Positions 11,551 to 23,100 of a DNA stretch of 64,000 nt are shown piece by piece. The notes under the pieces are model-generated. The model saw only the letters and a program-made list of their open reading frames with translations. It searched no databases and had not been told where the DNA came from. Within the stretch, counting starts at the first letter, position 1. Each line of letters opens with the position of its first letter. Origin of the DNA: Gnomoniopsis sp. IMI 355080. Its lineage: Eukaryota; Ascomycota; Sordariomycetes; Diaporthales; Gnomoniaceae. The DNA lies in assembly GCA_027946555.1 (NCBI GenBank), contig JAPEVC010000173.1, positions 1-64,000 of the forward strand, given 5' to 3'. A program made the position numbers and the translations under genes.

Positions 11551-14500
11551 ATGCGGGATCAACAATCTACAAAGCCGAGTGACAAGCCACAGGAGGGCGA
11601 GGCTGCCGTTCAGAAGCTGTGGGAGGAGGCGGCCGAGGACTTCCGCAAGATCTGCGGCGAATCACTTAATCGTGGCGACATCAAGACCTTTGAGGATGTC
11701 CGCACGACCATCGAGGCCATGGGTGGAGAGGGAGGAAATGCTTCGAGCGATGCAGCGCATTCGGACGACTGGCGGGAGAAAACCAAAAGCGTTGGGCTGC
11801 AATGCCTGCACTATCTCAGTGTGCTTGTTACTTTTTCGTCTCAGGCCCTTACTTTTGTATACACCCAAACCTTACACACCAATTATCTTCCGGACGGGCT
11901 AATATATATACTTCTAGGTTCCTGCTCCCCAGGCAGCAGTCACCATGGTCAGCAACGCGCTATGCTTCGTCTTTGATATCCCGCAGCAGATTGCCAACTA
12001 CGCCGCGGCCATTCACACGGTCTTCGCCAAGATCTCGTCCGCACTAGCGCAGGTAAATATATACAAGTCGATGAACAGGATCGATCCGGCACTTGTGAAG
12101 CAGATCCACCTTGTCATGACCAGCTTCGTCAAGTTGTCGGCCCACGTGGTCAAGTACAAGCAGCCCGCCCGCAAGCGCGACAAGGTCTTCGACAAGCTAG
12201 TAAAGGTGGGTTTGCTTCACGGAGACAAAGGGCTGAACGATGAGATGACCGAGTTCGAACGAGTCTTGCAGCAGCAGCGTGACGTCGAGGGCACGGTTAC
12301 GCTCTCTGTGGCGGTCAAGACCGACCAGAACGTTGCCATGCTGATGGACTGGTCCACCATCGCCCAGAAGACGGCCGAGGTCACGCAGCAGGGCGTGCAG
12401 GCGCTACAGAACGAGTCCGACAGAGCCAAGCAGCTGAAATACATCAAAGAGATCCTAGGCCTCCCCGCCAGCTTTGATGTGCAATTCGAGAGCAAGACGA
12501 CCGAGGCGTGCAACTCGTACGCGGACAAGTGTCTAGCCGGGACAGGGTTATGGATTCGGGACAACGACGCCTACAAAGAGTGGACGGCGACCAAGGGCCA
12601 GTCTTCTTATCCGGTCTTGCTTGTGTCAGGGCCTTCCTCCTCAGGCAAGAGCTGCGCCTGCGCGCTCATCACCAAACAACTGGAGGGGCAAAAGCCAGAA
12701 GACCGCACCTATGTTGCTAATTACTTCTTTCCCAAAAAGCAGAGTGATGGACCCAATCCGCTGCAAGTTGCTCTCAAGTACATGGCGTTTCAGATCGCAA
12801 GAGTTGATCCTACTGTGCAGGATGCACTTTACAAAGCGTGTTTGGCAGAGAGCAACGCCCTTCGCGCTGCAGTGCGTCTGAAAGGCCTATGGGAGAAACT
12901 AAAGGTCGGTACTTCTAGGACTGGAGCCACATACTATCTTGTGTTCGACGGGCTCGACAATCTCCCTCCCGAACACTCTAAGAATTTGACGGAATTCATT
13001 CGCGAACTCCAGGTTCCCGGTGATGGAAAGTCGGCAGGCAGTGTCCGTGTATTGGCGAGTGGAATGGATGACAAATTCGACGCCTGGGGCTCGAGCTGCA
13101 ACGCCCTATGGATCAAGATGGAGGCGCAAAATATGCCAGATATGCGAATCGTGATTGAGGACAAGCTCAAGACTCAAGGAATGTTGCAGCGCCCAAATCC
13201 TAACTCGGACCAGGAGAGGGCCCGGGAGATGATCCTGGAGAAACTCCCAAACATTGTTAATGGGAGCTACAGCAGTCTCTTGTTCAGGCTAGACGAAGTG
13301 ATCAACTTGCTGGGCACGCGCAAGACGATCAAGGAGCTGGAGAGCAAGTTGAACGAGTCCATCAGCAGCCACGAGGCGGCTATCAAGACCCTACAGCGCT
13401 CATTGACACTGGATGAAATCAAGGAATTAAACGAGTTGTTGAAATGGGTGCTTTACAGCAATCCCGACAGGTACGCTTTGGACTTGAAGCAGCTCGAGGC
13501 GGCTATGGTACGTCGAAGATTTTAAGCTGGGGTCACTTCTCGTAAACTAACTTTGAGACCATAGTTTCTCGATGCCGGGACCCAGTCACTGGTGACGTTG
13601 GAATATGTGATCAAGAACAAGTACCCGGCCATCCTCAAGATTGAGGACGGCTATGTCTATGTTCAAGACCTAATCAGCGCCGACTTGACCAAGATCAATG
13701 ACTCTACGGCGGTACCGCAGCAACAAGAGTCGTCCATTAGCATGACCATTACCGTCAAGAACGCCGACGAGGAGACGTGCGGCAATTTCCTTTGGGATCT
13801 GGCACATCAGTCAAACAGGGAAAGGTTCAAATTTGACCTTAACGCGATCAATGCCAGCAGAAGTAGTCAGGCGGTAATCGCCGTCGATGAATTCAAAGCG
13901 CATCACAGCATGCTTCTAAAGACCTTCCAGTTTCTAGAGGAGGAGCCCAACGATCAAACCAGCCACTTCGGGTGGTATCTTGTCTGCTTGCTGCCGCATC
14001 ATCTGCGCCGCCTTCTAGCCCTGGAAGACCCGGAGAAGAGGAGTCTGCGGTGGCACCAGAAGCTGGAGATTGGCAAGAAATTGTATTCGTTGTTTGGGGA
14101 CAACAAATTATGCGAGCGTCACATGGCGGCTTTCTACAACACATGCTCGTGGTGGACCGTGGAAGAGATGAAGGTAGTCCGAGAGTGGCTGACCGACTCT
14201 GGGGTTGTGCGAGGAATAACAGACAAGTCCTGGCGCGACCAAGTGCAACAGTTCAACAGCCCAGCGAAGGGATACCTCGACAACTTCACGAAGATGACCG
14301 TGGAAGTCTTCCTGAGACAAAGGAATGAAGACGCTGAGGCGGCGTTCAACTGGCTTCAAGAAATTATGGCAGCTGTAAGTGTACCTTCTCTGGGCGATGC
14401 TCACATATGACTGCGACATATAATATCAGCGTGCAACTGACGAAGGTAATCACGGCGTGACATAGGACGAGGACGCATCTAGGAAAATCTCCAATTCGGA

Positions 14501-16541
14501 GGCGGACCAAACAACTGCGGCGAATGCCCCTCTATCCGACACCGACACCGACACCATCGATTGGGACCGTATTAGCGCCTGGTGTCAATGCTTCCTGGAG
14601 CTGAAAGAAGAAGACCTCGACTCGCTCTGGTACGAGCGCCTTGCGTCTTTTGCGTTCTCACGACGCTACCCGTATTGCGCCAAGGACACGGTGGCATCTT
14701 TGTATGGGCGCGCCCTCAGCAAAGATAATGCTAGCTGGCTATGCCATCGGGGTCTTGGAGAGACGTACGCTAGGGACCAGTCGTTCCAGTCCCAAGGTCT
14801 CAACGCTGGGCCCCAAATTTCTGATGCCTTGGAGCATATGGAGAGGGCTCTCATTGAGGCAAAACGAGTAGGCGCTGTCCCCAAACCTACATCCAAAGAC
14901 ATCGTCGCCTTGTTATTGCTTGTGGGCCAATATGCAGAGGCGCTGGGACAGATGGAGAGGGCGGCAGAGTGCTATGCTGAGGCTAGCAATAGCGACGATG
15001 CGGAGCAAGCGCAAGAAGGACAGCTGGGGCTACTGCGGACGAGATTGTCTGGTGCCGATAGCGACGAGACCAAAGAATGGCTACATAAGGAACTGACCAG
15101 AGAGGGTGGAGAGGAAAGAATTGTCCAGGTCCTCAAGAAGACTGCGCAGCAATATGATGAGCACGAAGCCTTTATCTTGAAACTGTTCTCCGTGGCAAGC
15201 GGAGATTTGGACCTCTGGAGAGTCATCATCCGCGCCATCGAAACGGCGAGCCCACCTGGGCCTGCCCTCGGACAGGCTATACTGGCCCAGCCCGACAAGG
15301 ACGCGATGGAGCAATGCGATATTGACAATGAGACCACGGGCGTGCTCCTTTACTACCGAGGCATGGCCACTTACATGTACGGGAAGCCATCGGACGCCTG
15401 CGAACCGACGGGCGAGGCTCTACGATTGTGGAAGGCATGCCGCGAAACGCTATCGACTATCAAGGGCAGCTACAACGCCTCGATTGTGCGCGACAAGGCC
15501 TCGGTTGAGATCGGGCGGCACCTGTTTCAAGACATGTTGGACAACGACCACGCCGACCACATCAGGACACTGGAGGAGCTGGCCAACGCGGAAGACGAGT
15601 ACGACGGGGACTGTGCAGGGTTTTTGGGCGCCCTCTACGCTGCGCGCGGTGAATCGGAGCAGTCCAAGAAGGTGCTCATGCCCCGTGTCCGGCTGGGGCT
15701 GCAAATTTTGTCAGACGAAACACCCGACAACGACTTCTGGGGCTTCATCACCATCTGGAATGCGTTGGTGCAGAACAGAAGCTTCGAAAACGCCGCTATA
15801 GCTCGACTCCTGCGCTCATACCCGGACCCGATTGCTCAGGCGCTGTGCAACTTCGGGCAAGAGGACTGTCTGGTAGAAGGCGACGGCGCTTTTTCGCAGG
15901 AGGAGTTGATGGAGGTGGTCAATCAGTTAGCCAGCAAGACCCTCAATGCGGTCAAAAGTCAGGTCAGTGCTTACTCTGAACAGCCTTTGCGCGTTCAAGC
16001 TGCTCTCAAGCATGTAGACTCGTGTCTGGCCGGGCCTGCCTCCGAGTTTTCCGGCGTAGGTGAGGCTGTCGGAAGACCTGGCGAGGTGGAGTCTGCCGCA
16101 TACAACATCATTCGTGCCAAGCTGTGCGCCATACAGCCTACACTTACCTTGGAGATGAATTGGAGGCTGTATTGCAATGGTCGGACGAAGGACGGAGACG
16201 GTTGCACGAACCCGCCGTTGTACCATTGCATCTTCTGTCCCGACACCGACTTCTGCGATGAGTGTCTCGAGCAGCTTCGCCACCCAGGCCATGGTGATTT
16301 GAGGACAAAAGGCGTGTGCAACAGTCGGCACTCATGGGTGAAGGTCCCCCCGCCTGATTCTCCAATGTATGTTGGTCCCACGGCCACCAAGGTATGTAGA
16401 CCGAGGGTCGAGAAGCAAGCGGAGAACCCCAACATCTTGGAATTCCTCGAGAACCCGGATGATATTGTCAGTGTGGAGGAGTGGAAATCTGAGTTGGCCA
16501 AAGATTGGGGCATCAAGCTTGATATAGAGGACAAAGAGTAG
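11551..16541 (+). CDS. STAND (NLR-like) protein: Goodbye domain, P-loop NTPase, helical repeats, ZZ-like zinc finger
   Basis: Predicted signal-transducing NTPase of the fungal NLR-like class, implicated by family in non-self recognition and programmed cell death. Exons 11551-11856, 11918-13507, 13565-14374 and 14466-16541 give 1594 codons, 1593 residues. Residues about 10-200 match the fungal STAND 'Goodbye' domain (LWEEAAEDFRKICG, then ALCFVFDIP across the first intron). The nucleotide-binding core has a P-loop GPSSSGKS at about 340-347 and a Walker B-like YLVFDGLD at about 443-450. About 900-1450 is helical with TPR-like character (LVGQYAEALGQMERAAECYA). The C-terminus, about 1467-1527, is a cysteine/histidine cluster (YCNG, YHCIFCPDTDFCDECLEQL, CNSRHSWVKVP) resembling a ZZ-type finger. 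The ATG at 11551 is the first in frame; the first donor (GTATAC at 11857) was preferred over weaker upstream ones because it keeps the family alignment. No effector domain other than Goodbye is visible. Partners are unknown. Confidence 0.85.
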
Positions 16542-17666
16542 AGATTTCAGGAGTGAGGAGGTAAATAGGTAATTAGTTTGGAGAGACCAGGCTAGGAGAA
16601 GCACTGGACACCTCCCTACTAATAGAACAATATAGTTCTCTCTACTTAAAAGAGGCGTTATGTGATAAATCTCGAATAGCCGGCTATCTATAATATTAGG
16701 GTTAAATGTCCAGGGAGCATGGCAGCCGGGAACGGGATATATGCATGAGGTTCCTTTTAAAGGCGACCAAGGGTCAGAGCGGAGATCCTGAAGGTATGAA
16801 TGGAGCAGCGGAGGTCTTCAGCTTAGCAGTATAACCATAAAGCAATCATATAGCGATCATGAACCACGGGCATGAGTTTGAAGCTGTCCACTGCCACGTC
16901 CTTGTCCTGACCTCACCCACTTCACATTTATAGCCTAGAATCGCAGCACATGGTCTTTGACATAACAGACTAAGGATTTGGTGAATCAGATGTTGTCTAT
17001 ATGAACTCGGTAGTCGACGATCGCGCAAAGGCGACAGTTTATATCTCGCGTCTCCCTCCTTTGCGTGGTTTTAACAAATTAGAAGCAATAGTCCTGGTTT
17101 TGCAATGGCCTGGTCTGACGGTTCAGATATGGAAGTCCGCATCCCTATAGATGAAGTATTGATTGTCTATTGAGATTGGACAGGCCGCAGCTCAAAGATT
17201 CCAGAATGGAATGATCTCGCGGCCATTCATAATACTTTTGATCTAAATGATGAAAGGGGGTAGTAGAGCATAGTATAATCCCCTTCATTGATTCTCGAGT
17301 CAAGACATGCCACTAAGCGTCTATTCGCTGGTTTTGCCCAATCTTCCCCAACACGGTGCCTCGTTTTGTGGTGTTCTGATGTTCTGAAGGATTGCAGACT
17401 TGAATAGGCATTTTCACGGCCACTAAAAGCCGTTGAAGAATTTGGTGCTTAAGCACCCAGATCTTCCACTACCTACCTCCTGCCTAGGAACAGATAGGAA
17501 GTCAGGTAGGTACTTAAACAATCCAAATCAAAGTTGGGATGTTACTTTTGGCATGCGCTAGTCGACATGAGGTCCCCCTTTTCGGCTTTTCACTACCTAC
17601 ATACAGGACGCGGCGGCTGGTAGAGTACTCCAAAGTCTTTACCTGACGTGCGCAACGTCTATGATC
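16542..17666. other. Intergenic region between the STAND gene and the P450 gene
   Basis: The two genes converge here, so this is 3' flank on both sides. No credible ORF; AT-moderate. CTACCT/AGGTAG motifs cluster at about 17468-17515 (CTACCTACC, CCTAGG, AGGTAGGTA). Confidence 0.5.
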
Positions 17667-19693
17667 CTAGGCGCGAGATCTGGCCTGAGCCTTCTCACTC
17701 AGCTTGACCTTCATCATTGTGCCATCGAGCGGCTTGGCAGTAACATAGGAAGTCTGTTGTCATCAGCTACCTGTCAAGGGATCTCATTTGGTGGAAAACT
17801 CACAGTGAAAAGGGTCGACTTTGTCTTGTAATAACCCTTGTCATCCAGAATCGGCAGCCCCTTGTCATCCAGCTCCAACTCACCTGTGCCAGTCTTGACG
17901 AAGTCGTATTGACGAGCAGTGCACGCCAAGGTGAGTCTAGCCTCCATGTTGGCAAGCTCCGATCCCGTGCAGCGTCGTGGGCCTCGTTCGTACGGTCTCC
18001 AGGCGCTGTCTGGAATCTGGTGCTCGCCGAGCCATCGGGCGGGAACGAAGTCAGCAGCGTTGTCGCCGAAGATGGCAGGGTCTCGCTGGATGATCTTGGC
18101 GATAGGGGTCATGGTCATGCCATCGACGAGGAGCTGCTTGCCGTCGGGCATGGTCAAGGTTGTGTTGGAGCCCTTGGGAGCCAATCTGGCTGTGCCACCG
18201 GGAGGGTATAACCGCAGAATCTCCTTGATAATAGCGTCCGTGTCTGTATGTTTCATGTCAGCCGAGAGATGTACGAGTGTTTATCCAGAGACCTTTACGC
18301 ACATGGAAGACGAGTCATCAGTTTCTCCCCGCCAGGGGCAAGTAGCTTCTCCTTGACAGCAGATGGGTGAGGATCGTCACCAAAGACCTCATCAAGCTCC
18401 TCCCGCAGAGTCTTCAATGCGCTAGGGCATCTTCCCAACTCGTAATAAGCCCACTGCATAAGAATGGAGGTGGTGTCATGGCCGGCAAAGAGGAAACCAC
18501 GGAGAGTATCACTAGTCTGCTGCAAGATCTGCGGAGTGAGGACCTCGACATCCTGCAGACTGAGCGCCATTGCGCTACGAGACTTGGATGCTCCTTGGAC
18601 CTTGCGATCGAACTCTTCACGGATCAAGCCCTTTAGAACGCTATCCAGCTTCTTGGATTTTGCGTTGACGTGCCGGTCCATCCACCATTTTGGATAGACC
18701 TTGGAAAATCTGGGTGTGAGAAATGCGGCCTGACATTCGCGGTACGCGATCAGGACAGGGCTCTGTTCACCGGGGATTTGAGCTTTCAGATCGGAGTCGA
18801 AGGTGATAATGCCTGACAAATGGATATCTTTAGCTCAATTACCCCCCGCGTGGGTGGTGGAATACTACTCACCAATCACGTCGAATGCCAAGTTCGTGGT
18901 GAGTTCGCCCAGCCCAAATTCCTCGCCTGACTCCACAAGCCGATCCAAGTGATCGAAAAACCTTTGAGACTTTTCCAACATCTGGGATGTGAGAGAGAGG
19001 AGGTGCTGCGGCGCAAAACCCGCAATCACACGTTTCCGGAGGTCTTTCCATTCATCGCCCTATCGTCCAATAAAACGTAGTTAATCGCCGCACATTGGGT
19101 TGGGAAACATTATAACGTACATCGAGGTTTACTAGAGAACGTTCTCCCACCAACGGGCTTAAATTCTTCATGTTTGGTGTCTTTGGTATGCTGGTAGAGA
19201 ACTGTTTCGAGGGCTTGGTAATCTGTTCAGCGACGCTGTTGTCCAGGATGAACAGCAATGGGGGCTCCTTTGGCCGCATATCGGACAAGAGCACAGGAGG
19301 ATTGCCAAACTTGGGTGCCTGTTCCATCAGCACCATGTCTGGAGGGCAATATCAAGTTAGCTGGGTATTGTATTTTGATTTGCACCCAGTAGGGTGAAAT
19401 AGCAGCTCGCATGCTCATTGACACGTACCGAAAGACCTCCTTGGATCTCCCGCACCGATCGCTTCGTGAATCCATTTCCAGTGACCTTCCTTCCAGTGGG
19501 GTTTGCCAGGCTGGGGGAAGTCAGAAAATTGTTCGAAACGCCAGTACTTGAACCTCTGGTAGGCATAGAGGCCAAGCAGCGGGATAAACGCCAGTATGAG
19601 CGTGGCGTAAATTCGGTCAATCATGATGAGCTCGACTGAACAGGCAAACAAAAAGTCAATCAGCTCGCAATCAGGGTTTTCCAAGACCAGCAC
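17667..19693 (-). CDS. Cytochrome P450 monooxygenase (class E, membrane-anchored), six exons
   Basis: Heme-thiolate monooxygenase, expected to be anchored in the ER membrane and to need cytochrome P450 reductase. Exons in transcript order are 19429-19693, 19121-19338, 18873-19059, 18303-18812, 17804-18243 and 17667-17753; together 569 codons, 568 residues. All five introns (50-90 nt) close in frame. The N-terminal anchor is IYATLILAFIPLLGLYAY. The I-helix is AGHDTTS (333-339), the ExxR motif is EILR (401-404), then FVPARW, and the heme-binding loop is YERGPRRCTG with the axial Cys at 485. The loop starts with Tyr instead of the usual Phe, which occurs in some fungal families. An internal ATG at 19624-19622 would remove 23 residues, start just before the anchor and give 545 residues, and is equally plausible. 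No other biosynthetic genes are nearby, so a metabolite cluster is not indicated and the substrate is unknown. Confidence 0.92.
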
Positions 19694-19843
19694 ATACTAG
19701 ATAGCTACAGCATCTCTTGGGGGTTCGGATGACCCTGCATCTTATAAGATTCGATCGATTAGATTATCCAAGACCCAGGGGCATGGGTGCCCCTTGCATT
19801 GTTGCACTTGTCATCTAATCAGATCATCTGATATACAAAGATC

Positions 19844-19942
19844 TTCAAGGTCAGCTTGGTGGACCAAACCCGCTGCCTCTCGAGGGGACTAATCAGATTC
19901 TTAGCTTTGCGAAGCTTTGCTGTTCCCACCAAGCTGCCTTGA
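19844..19942. repeat. Imperfect inverted repeat, arms of about 19 nt
   Basis: The left arm TTCAAGGTCAGCTTGGTGG (19844-19862) pairs with the right arm CCACCAAGCTGCCTTGAA (about 19925-19942) with one bulged base. The span between contains a smaller hairpin-like AGCTTTGCGAAGCT. It sits about 150 nt upstream of the P450 start. Confidence 0.75.
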
Positions 19943-20108
19943 AATATCGTATTCTGCAAAGGGTAATGATTCTCCGTGAAAGGATTTCTGCTCGAGTGGA
20001 TTACGCTCGCTTGAAGATAGTGTGTATCATGTTATAGGTGTTTCGCGGAGCAAGACGCCGAAGTGTGGATACTATGAAGCTTTTTCTATGAGAGTCAGGT
20101 CTGGCACA

Positions 20109-20128
20109 CTACCTAGGTACCTAGGTAG
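20109..20128. repeat. Perfect 20-bp palindrome made of two overlapping ACCTAGGT units
   Basis: CTACCTAGGTACCTAGGTAG equals its own reverse complement. It is the longest example of a motif scattered through the intergenic DNA of this window. Confidence 0.95.
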
Positions 20129-23100
20129 AGGCACGAAGGCAGGCACATGTGACGAGGCATATTTTCCTACTTTAAAAGTCCTTCCTCTAACGGACTGATA
20201 CATATATTAAAGGACGTATCGACTCATAGTTACCAACCTGTCTGCATACTAGCATGTATGTAAATCGATTGCCACTACATAAATAGCGAAAAGCTCAGAT
20301 GTTGAAACTTGACGATTCGGGGATCTGATGCTTCCAAATCCTGTAAACGACAGTGGGTTGTTACAATAAGGTGTACCGTAGTGTGAACCAAATACCGGGT
20401 CCGTTATATGCAGGAGGGTACGTACGTCGTCCCATAATTTCTTCCGGACACCACTTCTTCCCACAACGGGACCCACTTCGTCGAAAACAACCTATCTGCG
20501 GAGAGTTGACAGCTTAAAATTGCCGCGATATATACCCACAACCCGATGTATAGACGCATGTCTAAAAGTAACTGCCGATACCGGGAAATTTTTTACGTCA
20601 CTCAATAGCAGCATTATATCATCATATTATCACTCCCCGAGGACCTAAAAGCCATCAGCCAGTGCACGCGTTGGAAGTGGCTGAAATACCTTTGACGTTT
20701 TTCAAAGCGACCCCCATTTGAGTGTGCTCGAATACCTGGTATAGCTGGAAAGTCTGGGAAACCCTCTTTTGAGGTCTGGCGAGCAGCCAAGTGCATACTT
20801 AATCTCAGCCGGTATTTGAGGGATTTCTGGTGACCTTACAGGGGCCTACCACGGTGACATCTCGATGAAAAGATCGTTGTACACAGGGCAGTCCAGACGG
20901 CGGGGCGCAGTCTGGGCGGTCAGATCGCCGGAAATACTTATATAATCCCCCACTCTTTCGTGGATAACAGTGATTATGCACCGACACACGACTGGATTTT
21001 GCTGATGGAGTATTCTAGTTGCTTGAGATTAGCATGTGTGTTGCAGGATACCTAGGTAACAAGGGAGCCGGCTCTCCAGTCCGTAAGGAATTGCATTATA
21101 CCCAACTGCAAGGCCTCCACGTAATATCAAGGCATATTCCCCGTTCCCTTAAACATCGATATATTAAGATAGGTCCACGGTAAGTAATTTTTATTTGAAA
21201 GTGCCCAATTCCGACTATTGCGAAGCTGATCTGGGTCATTCCTGCGTGCCGACGGATGGCAGCTCTCGCAAGTTTATACTCTTCCCTCACTTTGTAACGT
21301 ATTTCTCGCTGCTTTGACGGTTGTTCATGTGTATGCATCGGTTGCTAGTATGCGGACTCGAGGAGATATGAGATTCGACACTCGCTGTTCCCGTAGGTAT
21401 GCTGCTGCATTGGGGTTTGAAAATCTTACTGGCCTGATAGGAAGGGTTTCGGAGGAACATTTTAGCTGACGATGTTCATTCGGCTTGTTTTGCATTGCGA
21501 AAGATTATGTTTACATTTACTGGTCCTCATTACTTGACAAAGATCCATTTGAGAGTGCATCCCCGTAAAGCCTTTCAGGACTCTGCCAGGCTATTTGATC
21601 CGGTGAGGCATTGCTTGACACATCACGAGAGTCCTGAGTCCATTGATTGAAAAGTTTTGCTCTACGATGCTGTCATGATGACCTTGACCCACAACTATCT
21701 AGGTGATTGCTGGTTATTTTGTTTGAGAGCTACATTGCCAGGACCAGTCACAAAGTTTGACTGACAAGCCTGATTTGCAGCTGCTTGCATGGAGGTCGCA
21801 TACATCGTACCCTAATTGTACCCTAATTGTGAGCCTGGTTCTAAGCCTGAGTTGTATCTGTACTGTACTTAGGTACCGCGTCGACACATCCCCAAGGGCG
21901 AACAACTCGGAAATCTACCATTACCTAGGCATGTTGCAGTGAATAAAGTCCAGCGCTCGGGCACGCTGCAAATTCGCCACGAGGGTGAGCTGAATTCTAA
22001 TATCAATCCAGATCATCAAATTGTCTTCTTGGATTCGTGACTGGTCATTCGACTATAGACAGCTATATATAAGGGGGGAGTGGCAGGCTAGTGCTGGTCT
22101 TAGCACACCAGTGCGACTTCAACATCACCGAGTTGCATATCGTATAAAACAAAACCACGGCGGACTCCGGAAATAAAGATACCTATGTACTCAGGACATC
22201 ACGAACGGGGTGTCATCACAATGGAGGCACATTTTGGCCCTGTTTCAAGCGGAAGGGATTTGATGGCGGGGACATAGTGCTCCATCAGGTCTTCATCACG
22301 CTGTGTGTAGGAATGTTCAACATCTTATTCTACCCTGGATATCGAGGCTTTGCTAAGATAGACATGAGCATCGCTATCAGAAAGAGGGTTGGGCGGCGTT
22401 TGTAATGGAACATTATCGAAATGCGACTAAGTACTGTCGAGATTGGTCTCCTTTTCAACATATCAGAGTGACCTTGGTCTGGGTCGTGACTCTACGCATC
22501 CAGGCAATCATTTTTAATGCCTAGTCGGCTATCACAACAAGATGCTGCTTCATGAAGCAGAAATACATTCCCAGGTCGTGGGGGGCAATTTGACTGCTGA
22601 AGATTGCCACAGCATCTTTCATACATATGTTCTCTATAACAACCCTAGCCGGTCCATGAAGACATACCTAGGTAATCACATGCTCATTGTTAGATAATAC
22701 GGTGAAAGAGGGAGCCTCATACTTCGAGACACGGATCAAATACCTGATTACGATCTCTAGGCACACGTAGGGAATTGCAAAATAGAATCTCCTGGATTCA
22801 TCGCTGTCGATCTCGAAGCATTGCGGAAGGCACGTGTTGCAGTAGCGAATGTGATTTCATCTAAATTCTAGCGGTGAGGGAGATAAACTTTTGACTGTCT
22901 ACATAGGTAGATACTTCCTGGCAGAGGCTCTCCCCTTTCAGTAACAGTAACCGACCATGGCATTTCGAGTGCTGATGAGGGGAAAGGCGGCTAGGTAGCT
23001 AGGGACCTGAACTCGTAGTACACGGCCATGAAATTGATCGAGATGTTATCGAATCTACTGTGCATTGGTGATTACATTCATAAACATTACCAAGATCCGG

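Noticed and set aside
17667..19693. P450 as part of a secondary-metabolite cluster
   Set aside because: No synthase, transporter or other tailoring enzyme is found within 10 kb on either side.
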